DNA of 64,000 bases from Adineta ricciae (Eukaryota; Rotifera; Eurotatoria; Adinetida; Adinetidae): assembly GCA_905250025.1 (NCBI GenBank), contig CAJNOJ010000420.1:1-64000 (forward strand), read 5' to 3'. Shown piece after piece: positions 32,783 through 45,549 of this stretch. Below the pieces are notes generated by a model. It was not told the origin of the DNA. It searched no databases and saw only the letters and a list, made by a program, of their open reading frames with translations. The stretch's first letter is position 1; every line of letters begins with the position of its first letter. The position numbers and the translations under genes are program-made.

Positions 32783-35554
32783 TTATTTATGCAATTGAAC
32801 TTCTTGATTAAATGACCATTTTTGACTTGGTTTATTTGTATCACATCGTGCTGAAAAAGACATTTTTACACCGAGATGTTTATCGAAAGTTTCGTATTTA
32901 CCTAGAACAACGTCCGAATTGCCGGAAACGTGTAAACATTGTCCTTGATAAAATTCGTTTTTCAATTGTGAAGTCTAAAAGGCGAATTTTGCCATGAAAA
33001 TCGATATGTGATTCAAAGTCAAACCTGTTGATCATATTCCCAGTTTTGTTGGTTTCGTTCATCATTGCATAGAGTGAGAATAATATCTTGATTCGATGCT
33101 TTCTCGGGATTTGGCTCAAGACATAATTCATCAAAATGAATTTTGTTCGATGTTGTGTACAAAAATATCTGCAAAAATCGACATTGTCAATCGGGAAAAT
33201 GTATCATTTTCGTAACAAACCTGATTTCCACCCTCAGCATGACAAGCCTGAGCTGAAACTTGAGTATTCAAGCCCTTTGATATATCAGGACCTGTCATTG
33301 AATCTAGACAACGACGAGAACTGGTTGAAATCTAAAGAAAATATTCCCGTCCATGCATTTCCGAAAGAAAATTCCTCACCGATCCGATAAAACGATGATT
33401 GAACGGAAAATTCTTCAATTGAAACCTGTCTAGAAAATCTCGAAACGACGAACAATTCAATTTCTTTCGAAGTTCGATTCGACTTGAAACATCTCCTCCG
33501 TCAAGTCGTTTTATATCAGGATTAACTGCATAGATTAATTCTTTGTATTCATCTAACCAGACTAGAGCTACACGTTTGTAATTTTTGAATATTGTCACAA
33601 AGATTGATTCATGTTCGAGAAATTTGTACGGTGTTTCTTTGCGAAATACATGAGCAACATGCGAACACGGATGAATAACAATTCTTCCACCACACATCCA
33701 ACATTTAAACGACATTTCACTAAGAAAAAAGATCAAAGATTCTTTCCAGAAAAGGAATGAAGGTTCTTCCTTACAGATTTTCACCACCCCAAATCTTAAT
33801 TCCTTCATCATACATGCCCAATTCTTCGAAATAAAGACGATCAATTGCATAGAGACCACCAGCCATGGTTGGCGTACTGAATTTAATCGATAAAAAGCGA
33901 CAAATTTTTTTATTTTTTCCTCTTACCTGATCGGTTGAGCATTGTTTGCAGTTAATCCTGGAATTTTCGACCAACGGAAAATCATTTTCCAGCTAAACGT
34001 TCCAAAAATATCCGTCGCTCCATGTAACAATTGAAATGCATCATAGGTCAACACATCAATTATCGGACAAACGATGGATGTTCTAAAAATAAAAGAACTT
34101 TTTTTTCTCAAATTGAAGTTAATTATGACATTTTCGTTCTGGTCTGCGAAGTGTTTGTCTTTTCACGGTCAATGAAATAAATTATTGTTAATTAAAAACG
34201 TCTCAGGGAAACGTAATGGTTGATTTCTACTTGACAAGAAAAAGGAAATATCCTAACCGATCTTTTTGAATTTCTTCAAGTAGATATAAAAGCCAACCGT
34301 TGAGAACTTCCACGTGTGAATCGAGAAACATCAATGTTTCACCAGTTGCAACTTTTGCCGCTAAAAATCGAAGAAACAAAGCCATCGTTCGTCTTCACCA
34401 CTCGATATTTTCTTCTTACCTTTCACTCGAGAACTGATCAATCCTAAACGTTTTTCATTTTTAAGAAGAATTGTTCGTACTGGAAGTGTTTCAATAAATC
34501 TCTGCAATGGTTCATTTAAATATTCTGAAAAATCAAAAGTTTCCGAATAGAAATCTTCATTCAACTCGATTCACTCAAACCTCGATCAACACTGGCGTCA
34601 TCCAGTAAAATAATTTCATGAATTAATCTCCAAGGTGTTCGGTTAACGATACTAACCAATGTTCGTAATAGAGTTGAGTTTCCTTCATTATGAAAAACAA
34701 TTATAATCGATGTGTTCGGTAAATTGTGATTAAATTTTGAATGAGCTTTACAACTAAAATCAAGTCGAGATCTTTTCCTTGATTTTCCTTTCGAATGAAA
34801 CTGCATTACTTTTCATTTCGTATGTCAGGCATTGCACGATCTAATGCGATTCGATCACTAACAGCGATATCAAACATATTTTCGGCAAATCGAGCTTTTG
34901 ATTCTTCTAAAAGATGGTCCGGTGGAAGATAAGCTGACCCCATTTCTCCAGGCCAGTTCGGCGGATTGGAATTTATTATCGCAGCTAAAAGAATTCGTAT
35001 AATTTGAAAAACAACTTCGCAAGTTTTGTTACATTCTTACATTCTTCGGGAACGATAAAATTATCTTGACAATCTTGGTCTTTCCCACACAAGTCTTTAT
35101 TGTAAATATCTGTAAATTTCAACTTGACAGAATTTTTATCCGAGGATGACGGAGATCTGATCGGTGCAGATCCTACGAAGAAAAAATAGGATTAAATTAG
35201 GAAAAAGAACGAAAACTGACTTGGTTGGCGATAATGTTCTCCTTCCTGATCAGACTCGGAACAAAATCCGATCAACACATGACCAATTTTACAAAACGCA
35301 GCTAAATATAAACATCGAATTACTTTCATTTCACTCAAAAATTCTCTCGCTCTACTTTGAATAAGTCCAACTTGCGAACAATCAGACGCTGTTGATGAAT
35401 TTCGATTCGTTGCATAAAGACTGACAAGAAGAATAATCAGCCATACCAATGATGTGATGAAAATCGAACGAAATCCACCAGACTCGTGTCGATTCGTTGG
35501 CATCGAGTCTTTTGTTGATGATGATTGTAACGTTGTAACACCTCGTCTTTTCAT
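32783..35554 (-). CDS. GALNT: Polypeptide N-acetylgalactosaminyltransferase (GT27 plus ricin-type lectin)
   Basis: Twelve exons: 35221-35554, 35041-35172, 34810-34984, 34581-34753, 34420-34524, 34258-34360, 33927-34082, 33775-33876, 33380-33719, 33221-33331, 33025-33168, 32783-32974. They give 688 residues with every phase consistent; most introns are near 50 bp. It is a type II Golgi enzyme starting O-glycosylation by moving GalNAc from UDP-GalNAc to Ser/Thr. Seen: anchor about 30-50; [17 protein letters not shown] and EIILLDDAS (nucleotide site); LDSH metal motif near 320; IWGGENLEMSF near 425; [20 protein letters not shown]; then a C-terminal lectin domain from about 540 with CLDSM and QKW motifs. 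Length and motifs suggest an active enzyme. It sits near mucin-like and GT31 genes. The specific paralog is not assignable. Confidence 0.9.
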
Positions 35555-37306
35555 AGTAATTTAAATTATACTCGAGAATCAATTCAAGCAAATCATGGCT
35601 TTACTTCGGCGATGTAGGTTGTGAAGGAATGAAAGAAAAGAAAATATTTTTTGTGAAAATATCTTACTACCGTTTTTTCACTGAAGTTATTTCTGTACCA
35701 ATCAGAATAGAAGAATACTTATTAAAAGAAATGAAGCGCCATCTTTTCTTTTTGTTCGAACACTTTCGATTAATTAATTAGGTTTCTTCAGAGTGACTCT
35801 CATTCTGTACGAATATCTCGCGTATAAATAAAGATTCAGTTGTTTGGTATAACTTCGAAAATAAATTTCAAAGAACAAATTTGAAGATAATTGAATATAC
35901 ACTTCGAATATCATACATTTTCACGTTCTTCAATATACATAGAAAGGAATTTATTCTGATCGTCTTGCGTAATAATAACTAACATAGTATCTACTTTTCA
36001 AACTGGAATAGATATCTCTCATTTAACGACTATCATCATTATCTTTCATGGAACATTTCCTGCTGAGATCGTTAATAGTTTTCTCGATATACATCGACAT
36101 AATCATCATTGGTTTTTCTTTCTGTGAGCTGAAAAAAAAAAGTTGTCTTTTCAAAGAATCTATCCTATGAGATTAAAACATCCCCAAAAAATGTGACTTT
36201 CTTTTCTTATCTGTCTAAACATGCGTATCTGGTTTAAGAGAAAATCGATATATATTTTCTAAGATAATAAATCTCCATGAGATGTGCAAATGCATTATGT
36301 ATAGTTTAACACATGGGAAATCAGATGTCTCCTTGTAGTTTTTCCTCTCGTTCTAACTAATCAATCTGTCGATGAATTGATTCTTGTAAGCTGACCTGCT
36401 TTCTCCCGCAGATTTCTATTTGTTCAACTTGAACTCCTTGGTTATCAAGGTTTATTACCTAAATGATTCACCTTTCGGTTAATCCGGTTAGTACCATTTG
36501 TCTATGTCTGTCTTTGCATCAAATCTGATTTGATGTTAAAGAAACTTGTTTGACCATCAAAATCTTCTTTTCCCTTTCTTCTCGCAAAGAAGTAAATCCA
36601 ATCAGCTTACAACATTTCGCTTAAAAAGGCTGTTTCCTCTCGGCTCACACATAAATAAATTGTTCGTTTGTATAGCCTTGATGAATATTAGTTCTATTTG
36701 TTGAACATATCTCTTGTGGTTTGAAAAAGAACTCTTTTTCTTTTGTCTTTGGAAAAACGTCAAGGTCAATTCTGTCTGAACATAGGCCAAGTCAATTGAC
36801 TTCTTCGAATGATAACCTTGTCGGTTTTGAATGACAAAGTATTTTTCAAAGTCAATTGATCATTGATCGGAAAAGAACGATGAACTTGCCCGTCAATGAG
36901 GTAATCAAATCGAAAGATTTCCTTTTCTTCCTCTTTTTCTCTACACGCGTTTTCATTGCAATCATCTAGTTAACTCGATTCGTTTGTCGGCAAATCATTT
37001 GATAAAAATCACGTTCGTGTCAACAAAATAACAAATCAAAGTTACTCTCATTGTTTTGTTTGTTTAAAGATAATTGTCCTTCGATGAGAGAGACAAGTGG
37101 ATCAATATCGACTAGGAGAGAATGATTATCATTCAATAAGCCAAAGAGAAAAAGAAAATAAGAGAAGAAAGAAAAAGAAGAAAAAAAAACTCTTCTCGTT
37201 CTCTCTAATAATTGAACAGAAGAAAGAAAAAGAAGCAATTAGTTGTCGTTCTTCTAGCTTCCTGAGTAGTAGTTGATCTTATACTTTCTAGAGATTCAAT
37301 CTGATC
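35555..37306. other. Intergenic between divergent GALNT and Ig genes
   Basis: AT-rich, no supported frame; polypyrimidine/polypurine runs near 37141-37200. Presumably regulatory. Confidence 0.45.
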
Positions 37307-39868
37307 ATGTTTATCAAACTGATAATCTATTTTTCATTGATTCATTTCACATTATCCGATCAAAACATCCAGGCAAACATTGGTCAAGATATCACCATGT
37401 CCTGTTACTTCGATGATCCATCCCAACTCGATCAAGTAAGTGTTTCGTATTCGTTCATCTTCTTCAATTTCTCATAGACAACCTTCTCTCGATTTAATGT
37501 CCGTTTATTATGCTCAATAGAGCATAGATAATCAATTGATAGAGTAAAAGTTGATTGTTATTAGCATGTCGATATTCGTCTCATATGTAAAGGTCAGTCA
37601 GGTAGAGAGAGAAAATTGTTTTTTTCTCTTAGAAAAGCAGAACCGAATCAATATTATTGTTATCTGAAGGACACTCGACAAACTATTTTATGGGATGATG
37701 CCCTTAGACGAACAAAAGAGTACAGTGAACATATGTTCACTGATGAATCAGTGCGCTGAACCACTTAGGAAATCACTCGGTAGTTTTTTTCTCCTCCGGT
37801 TGAATATTTCTAGTCCAAACAAAGCACAATGATTTCTCCTTTTAGCTCTCATTTATGCATCAAACAACAGGTGATATTTTATCACTTGGTCTGGAATTAT
37901 TCCTCGATGATTCTCTGGTAAATCAACGTATGCAATTGATTCCGTTCGGATCGAACCGTTTGGATTTGAAAATCTTTTCTGTTAATCAAAACGACTCAGG
38001 CCTTTATACATGTATGTTCAATGATGAAAAATTATCGTCATATCTTCTGGAAATCCTCAGTAAGTATTCTTAGACAAGAGTAAAACTCTCTCTCTCCTGT
38101 CATGTTTAGTTGACACATTGCGAAGAGAAAATGGCTCGCGCGATCGAGTTCTTCTTGTCAAAATATTTTACCTTGAAAGAAAAAGATAAGAAATCTTATG
38201 TAACAACGGTTAACATATCATTTCATCTGAATCCATACGAATGAGAAATAAATAATTGAGTATGTCATGAGGAGAAAGACAAAATGCGATTTTTAGTCGA
38301 TCAAGCAGAAGAATCGATAGAACACATGTGTGTTAATCGAACTCAGTTAGAATACTCTCTTTTGCTTTTCTTAAATCAATTAGTTTTATTAGTTCGATTT
38401 CTCTTCAAGAATAACAAATCTTTTTCATATATTATTCTTTTTTTGTCGAAAAGGATATAAATAATAAATCTCTCTTCAGGATTATTTTTCCAATCTTTTC
38501 TCTTTGGCTAACCTTGACACTTGTTGTAATCAAATAGAGTAGATCAATAGAAACATAAGAAAGAGATGTGTAAGATTTGTCAAATCATCATTCCGACATG
38601 ATCGTATCTAAAGAAATCAACGTCATCATGAGTTGGATCTGATTAACAATCAAAAGAATAAAAGATTTTCTTCAACAAAGGAGAGAAGATCTCGAAAATT
38701 AATCTTCTTAGAATTTCCGAAAGTAAAATCTGATTAAATTCTTTATATTTAGTTCCACCAACATTTCTTTCTTTCTTTCCATTGGAAGCAAGTGTGTCAT
38801 ATCCGGAAGGATCGTCAATAAATTTCTCTTGTCATGCATATGCTTCTCCTCCAGCGAATATCACTTGGATTTATCGAAATCAAAATAAACAATTTAAAAG
38901 TAATTTCATCAGGTCTTTTCGATGCTAAAAACTAACAAATCAACTGTTTTTTCGCCTTCAGATATTCAAAGTGGAGAAGACATTTATATCCCATCGGTCG
39001 AACCATTGGATAGTGGATCATATGAATGCATTGCATCCAATGGACATCATGAAGCAATTAGTCGGTCATTCTATGTCACTGTTCAATGTAAGTCGTCTGA
39101 TCCGTTTGTCTGTCTAAAATTTCAACACAGAAAAAAATGAAGCTTTTCTTTCTTTCTAATCACACGTATTTTTTCAAATCTAATCTGATCAAATATGTTG
39201 TTAACACGATACAAAGGGAAAAGAAATCTTCTCTGAAAGATAATATTTTCATTGTTCAGATCCACCACGTGTAAAAATTGACAAATTTATCGATTTAAAC
39301 CAACGACCAGTTGAATTTCAATGCGAAATCTGTTCAGTTCCCATCTCTCACATCGAATGGTTTCGAAATGGAAGACATATTCTCGATGAACAACATTTTC
39401 TCATCAAAACGAATTCCATTCGAACAGAAAACAAAGATTGTCTCACAACAACCTTAACATTTCAAGTAAGTTAAACTTCAACAAGAACATCTCAATCAAA
39501 TTCTTTCCCAAACTAAGGATTCGATTCATGAAAAATACGGTCGATACGAATGTCGTGCTGAAAACATCCTTGGTCACCATTCTGATCATATCGATTATCA
39601 ATCAAAAATAGGTAAAAAGCACTTTTTCGATCAAATTTACGCCTCCTTTTCATTCCATCCAGTTCCAATGCCCAAATCTCGAAACGAACAATCAGCATTG
39701 CTAATTCTTCCCAACAATACCATAGATCAATCGAGTAAAGGTTTTTTCTTCTTCTATGAATTGATCTGATTTGAATATTTAGATTCCTCGATATGTTCTC
39801 TACAAACGAATTCTCCACTACTAATCTCAATATTGATGATCGTTTTTAACAGTTTATCTCTGCTGTGA
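37307..39868 (+). CDS. Three-Ig-domain surface protein, probably GPI-anchored (plus-strand copy)
   Basis: Exons 37307-37435, 37846-38059, 38753-38899, 38962-39087, 39260-39465, 39518-39611, 39663-39740 and 39783-39868 give 359 residues, phases consistent. A signal peptide (about 1-18) is followed by a V-type Ig domain split by an intron (MSCYF ... DSGLYTC), a second Ig (FSCHAYA, NITWIYRNQ, DSGSYEC) and a third (FQCEICS, HIEWFRNG, YGRYECRAEN). The first domain seems to have Phe where the core Trp is usual. The C-terminus is hydrophobic (LLISILMIVFNSLSLL) with no cytosolic tail, which suggests a GPI signal. The architecture resembles IgLON/lachesin cell-adhesion proteins; the ligand is unknown. 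Confidence 0.8.
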
Positions 39869-40384
39869 AGTTTAATCTGAGAATCATCCGGTGAATGAAC
39901 CAAACCCAACGTCAGCTCGTTCTTTTTTTTTCTATTGTCAAACATTTGTTTGTTTGCTTTTTCTTATTTCTGTGTCGATTTTTATTTTATTTCTTTAATA
40001 ACAACAAGAAAACAAAAGCAAATGTCAAACGATCACTTTGAAGAGAAACAAAAACACGAGAAACAGCGAGACAAATATTTGGTCCATAAATGTATTCAAA
40101 TTTTCTTTCACCGGATGAAATTTTATGTCACTGATTAGAAAATAATCAATTGATTATACTGATCAAATCCAATATATTAATAATACAAGAAAATAGGAGA
40201 ATCGATTCGCATTTCCCAATGACTTTGGTGTTTCTAAAACGAAATTTGTTATTCTTTTTAGGAAAAAAAATTGTTTGAATATATTTTTACCAATTCGAAG
40301 TATCGAATGAGTGTTATTGGATTGTTGATCTTTATCAATTAATAANATGTCACTGATTAGAAAATAATCAATTGATTATACTGA
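39869..40384. other. Gap between convergent Ig genes with an artefactual duplication
   Basis: 40125-40345 repeats 40347-40567 exactly as far as I can see, with one N between. The first copy duplicates the last exons of the minus-strand Ig gene and is probably not real. Confidence 0.75.
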
Positions 40385-43225
40385 TCAAATCCAATATATT
40401 AATAATACAAGAAAATAGGAGAATCGATTCGCATTTCCCAATGACTTTGGTGTTTCTAAAACGAAATTTGTTATTCTTTTTAGGAAAAAAAATTGTTTGA
40501 ATATATTTTTACCAATTCGAAGTATCGAATGAGTGTTATTGGATTGTTGATCTTTATCAATTAATAAAGCTGTCCGTCCATTTCGATTAAATTCATTCGC
40601 ATGATGTTCATAATGCTTTGTTTTGACAATTCTTGAACCTTTTAATAATTCAATGACAATCATTGATCACATTCAAATCAAATCAACGTTCTTTACTTTG
40701 TTCAACATCGACAAACACTGAATTCTTTCCCAAAATGTTCTCCGCTTGACATTCATATCGTCCAAATTGATATTCACTCAGATCCTATGAACCAAAACAA
40801 AAAAAAGAAACTGGTTGAAGAAAAAAACGGAATTAATTAACATACGACAATTTCCATAATTGTTTCCGAACATTGATGATCAATTGGATGAGTTTTTGTA
40901 AGAATATTAACATCATTGATGATGTGATCATGTCGAAGCCAATTTATCTGCATAACTTCGGGAATTGAACAAACACGACATTTAACGAGAACTGTTCCTT
41001 GAACATCACGCACGATTTTCTCGTTGAATATCATTAGACGAGGAGAATCTAAACAAGAGATCATGAAACTAATTAATTATCCAGGAGTTTGTCGGTTTTT
41101 CGCATTAGAAATGATGTAATCGAAGATGACCGTCTAATTGAATAGTGTGACTGACAAAACGGACGGAAGTACTTTCACAATCGATTGAGTCATTTATTCT
41201 TTGAAAGTTTTCATGCGAACAACGGAAACTTACATTGAACAGTAACATAAAATGAACGACTAATCGACGCATGAAAATGATTTGATGCAATACATTCATA
41301 TGAACCACTATCTGACGGACGAAGTGAGGAAATATAAACACTTTCTCCATTTTGAATTGCTTGGAAATAAAATTTATAAAAAATGTTAATGAAATTTCTT
41401 TTCGAAATGAAATATTTACTTTTCGATTGTTTGTTATTATCTCGATAGATCCATGTTATATTTGCTGATGGAATTGCAAACGCTCGGCAAGATAAGTTCA
41501 TCGTAGTGTTCTCGGCATACGACACACTTCCTTCAATTGGATAATACGATAAAAATCTCGGTGGGACTAGAACAAACAGCAAACAAGAAAGTTGAATTTC
41601 TCGCCGAGAGACATAATGTTGGTTATCTTATATAAGTAATATAATCTCGTTTGTTTTTTCTCTATATTGAACATAAATTGATGCAGACAAAAATGATTAA
41701 CACATCATCTACGTAAGTTTATATGTCTCATGTGTGAAGAAAAGGTTAAGACACGAGTCGTTTTCTTTTTATCTCTCTTGTTCTCCTTCATCGTATCGAT
41801 CACCATACGGATGGGTCATTAACGCTAATTTATCGCGATGCCTGTCAAGATTACAAAACGTGAACGAATCGCATTGCAATTAGCACGACAGGATTATCCA
41901 TTCAACTGGACAATGTTCTAATCGTCTTAGTCGAATGCAGAATTGTTTTTCTTCTTTTCCGAACAAATTCCAAACAGATGAACTTGTCAAAATTCTCTTC
42001 GATTACATCACTTGCAAACTAATTCATTTTTCTTTCGAGAACGTACTTGAGATGAGAGACAAGAAATAATTTGACTTACCAAAGATTTCTAAGGAGAATG
42101 AAGTTAATTTCTCATCGTTTAACATACATGTGTAAATACCCGAATCATTTTGATTAACGGATATCAATTTTAAATCTAAACGATTCGGTGAGAATTTAAT
42201 CAATTTAATATGTTGAATGGATGAAGATTCTTGGACAAATAATTCCGAACCGAGTGACAATATGTCACCTGTCATCTGACGCATAAAGGACACCTAAAAT
42301 ATCAAATATTTAACATTTCATCTTCGTCGCATTATCTTGATCAAAAAAAAAGAAAAGAGGCAAAGAAGTCAAATCGAAACAACCGTTCGGTCAATATGCT
42401 CTACTGATGTTCTTGAAAGTAACAATAATATTGATCGAACAAAGAAAACTGATGACTGATTCCAAAATGATGAAGAGCTCTTAGCAAGGCACCATATGAT
42501 AAAAAAATGGTTTATTCTCGATTGAAGATGACCTATGTTTAGTGATCAATCTGTTAAAACAAGCTGATGCACGTTACGCTCGAATTTAGTGAACAAAACT
42601 CGTGTCAGTACAGTTGATTAAAAAGGAGAAAAGACAGTTTTACACCTATCAAGAACATAAATGATATATACATTTTGATTAAAATAATCCTCGGAGAGAA
42701 AATTGAGCGAAGAGAAGAGAGAAACATATATACAAACGATTGATCAATGAAGACGAGAAGAGTTTTGTGTCCATCTGGATAATCGAAAATCGATATAGAC
42801 ATCTACACACTCGTCTAATGTTCAACTAAACAATAAACAATGATCCGTTACACATATAGTTTAGATTTTCTTTGCCATATGATGAATAAAAACATAATGA
42901 GTCTGATGCTTTTCTTTCCTCAAAGAAAATCATCGCTTGAATAAACGATCGATTTTCTGCATCTATGACTTTCTCTTCATATACAATGAACATCACTACA
43001 AATCTGTTTTTTTTCTCCGCCTTTTTCATCGTAGAGTTTTTTCTTTGAACAGACCTGTTCGATTTTGTCTTCATCGAAGAGACATGACATTGTTACATCT
43101 TGACCAACATCAGCTTGTAAATTTTGGTGTTGATTATCATTGATGGACAAAGATTTTTTCAAGGAAATCATTAAAATAATCAAAAGACATTGAAATATCG
43201 ACGAACATACGTAGCACGACGGCAT
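40385..43225 (-). CDS. Three-Ig-domain surface protein, probably GPI-anchored (minus-strand paralog)
   Basis: Exons 43055-43225, 42080-42293, 41420-41566, 41234-41359, 40846-41048, 40697-40784, 40513-40638 and 40385-40455 give 381 residues. Exons 2, 3 and 4 are 214, 147 and 126 bp, the same as in the plus-strand copy, and all intron phases match. Motifs are DSGIYTC, LSCRAFA, NITWIYRDN, DSGSYEC, INWLRHD and FGRYECQAEN. The tail FSYFLVLLIYWI is again hydrophobic and terminal. The last intron uses the acceptor TTCGTTTTAG; a closer AG would give an immediate stop. The two genes are tail to tail. Confidence 0.8.
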
Positions 43226-45549
43226 GACTGATGATTGAATGAATGTGAGTCGAGAAGAGAAGAGAAGAGAAACACTAAGAGAGAGAGAGACAGAGAGAAA
43301 AAGTCTTCCCGCTTTCTTCCTCTGCTCAAACTGTAGCCTATGCGTCTAGTAAAGACAGACCAACGACGGGCGTTTATATGTGTGTGATAATTGCTCTCCC
43401 TCTCTTTCTTTTACTTGCTTACACACGTTCATTTCATCTTATCCGCTTGAGGCATATAAATGAAGACGTGCAATGGACGATGGGCGTCATCATGAATTGT
43501 AAAAAAAGAAGAAGAAAGAAATGTGTGTTCATTTTGTATTTTTCCTTCCTGTATAGATTGATGTACGAGAGGTACAAATGATGATAATCATCATTTGTTG
43601 TTGATGGCACGTATTAAAGAAGAACGAAAGTGCTTTTACTTTCATCTCTCTCTCTCTGTCTATTTCGTTAAACTTACGTCATCCAATGTTTGTTTGGCCG
43701 GTTTAGGATCGGATGCTTTTATTCTTTGTATGTACTGATGTTGTAGTACAAAAAGTANTATTTTTCCTTCCTGTATAGATTGATGTACGAGAGGTACAAA
43801 TGATGATAATCATCATTTGTTGTTGATGGCACGTATTAAAGAAGAACGAAAGTGCTTTTACTTTCATCTCTCTCTCTCTGTCTATTTCGTTAAACTTACG
43901 TCATCCAATGTTTGTTTGGCCGGTTTAGGATCGGATGCTTTTATTCTTTGTATGTACTGATGTTGTAGTACAAAAAGTATCAAAGAATATATTCAAGAAA
44001 AGAATAACAATAATTACCGGTAAGAAAGAAAGAAAGAAAGAAAGAAAGTAAAATGATGATTATTCATTTTGAACAATTCTCTTCTTATTCCGCGTTTTTT
44101 CTTCCATCGATAATGAAAATATGTTCGATTCTATTCTCAGACATTGAATCTCTTTCGTAATGAATTGATTTGATCAATTCACATATTCGATAACCAAACT
44201 AGATGATAGGTACGTGAGATTTATTATTCTTTCAATGTTTATACATCGACGACGAGACCATTCTGTCTCTCGAAAGAGTAGCTAAAACAAATCTTCCTTT
44301 CGAATATTCCTAATAAAATAGCATGATGATTTTCTCGTGTCAAAACTTCGATCATCCCGGTAGGTAACTTGTGCTATTTTACATCAAGGAATGAGAATAT
44401 TAATTATAAATAAAGTAGGCATGCACATCTATGATCATGACATACTTGTCAATGAAGTTGTCTCAGCTGATTTCGGATATTAAAATGATTATTTTTAGTA
44501 GGTAGTCATCTGAAATAGCAAATGACTTTGATGGAACATCTTGTCGCATGTTTCTAATCAATTATGGATAAATCTTAATTGATGAACAGAGCTCTTCAGA
44601 AATTTTCTTGACATTCGAAGGTTTTTTATGTAAATCTTTGCAAGGTTATCAAAGAGATTTGCGATGTGATGGTCGGAAGGAGAGATCATGAATTAATAAA
44701 GCTTCTTTTCAGCCGTAAACCAATTTGACGTACGTATGATTCTGTCAGTTTGTCGTACAAGTAATGTTAGACAACGAGTAGAAGATTTCACCTTGCAACT
44801 GTTTGTACATCATCGCGTTTTTGCTGTTCTATGAAAAGAAGAATTGTGTTTCTTGGTGAATGTAACAAATATTTGAAAGTACTTTTCGTATATTTTATTA
44901 ACTACTATTGAAAAGCGACTCATGATAATTAATTTATGCGGCTCAGGTCAAGGAAAATGACGCTTTTTGTCGAATAAAAGAAGTACTTGGTGACAGCTGT
45001 AAGAGAATCAGAAGATTTCTTCGTCACACATTGTACACACAGTGGGAATATCAATATTTCCAGTTCTTTTATTTCATCTGACAATCAATTAAATCGAATC
45101 GTTCGCCTTCAAAGAAAGAATGCTGAAGTAAAGAGAAATAATTGAATGTTCATTTTTGATGAGAAGTCCATTAGATTAAAACGAAACTAAAGTGATTACT
45201 TGGCTTCAATTTCATTACACAAAACTGAATTGCTAATGATTCTTCCTCAATAAGAACATCATTGGGCTTCTGACCAGTCCCTTTTCAAGTCATTTGTATA
45301 TGGAGTACTACATTGAAATCTACAAATGTAAATACAAGAAACTGTTTATCAACAAATATATCAAATATCCGAAATTCTTTTCTTGATAGCTCTAGAAGTA
45401 TCGAGGATTTTACACTTTTTACTTTGAAGTTGATTCTCTTTGTGTAGAATTTATTTCATTCATTATCAAAGTCCTTCATTTCTCAACTCTTGTTTAACAA
45501 TTCGAACAAAAAGAATACAAAATATCGAAAATTATGTCGGTGTTTTATT
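43226..45549. other. Intergenic with microsatellites and an artefactual duplication
   Basis: GA-rich runs near 43255-43300, a (GAAA)n tract at about 44022-44047, and a 221-bp duplication (43537-43757 and 43759-43979) around the N at 43758. No gene seen. Confidence 0.5.

Noticed and set aside
44022..44047. Telomere-like or satellite array
   Set aside because: It is a short GAAA microsatellite only.
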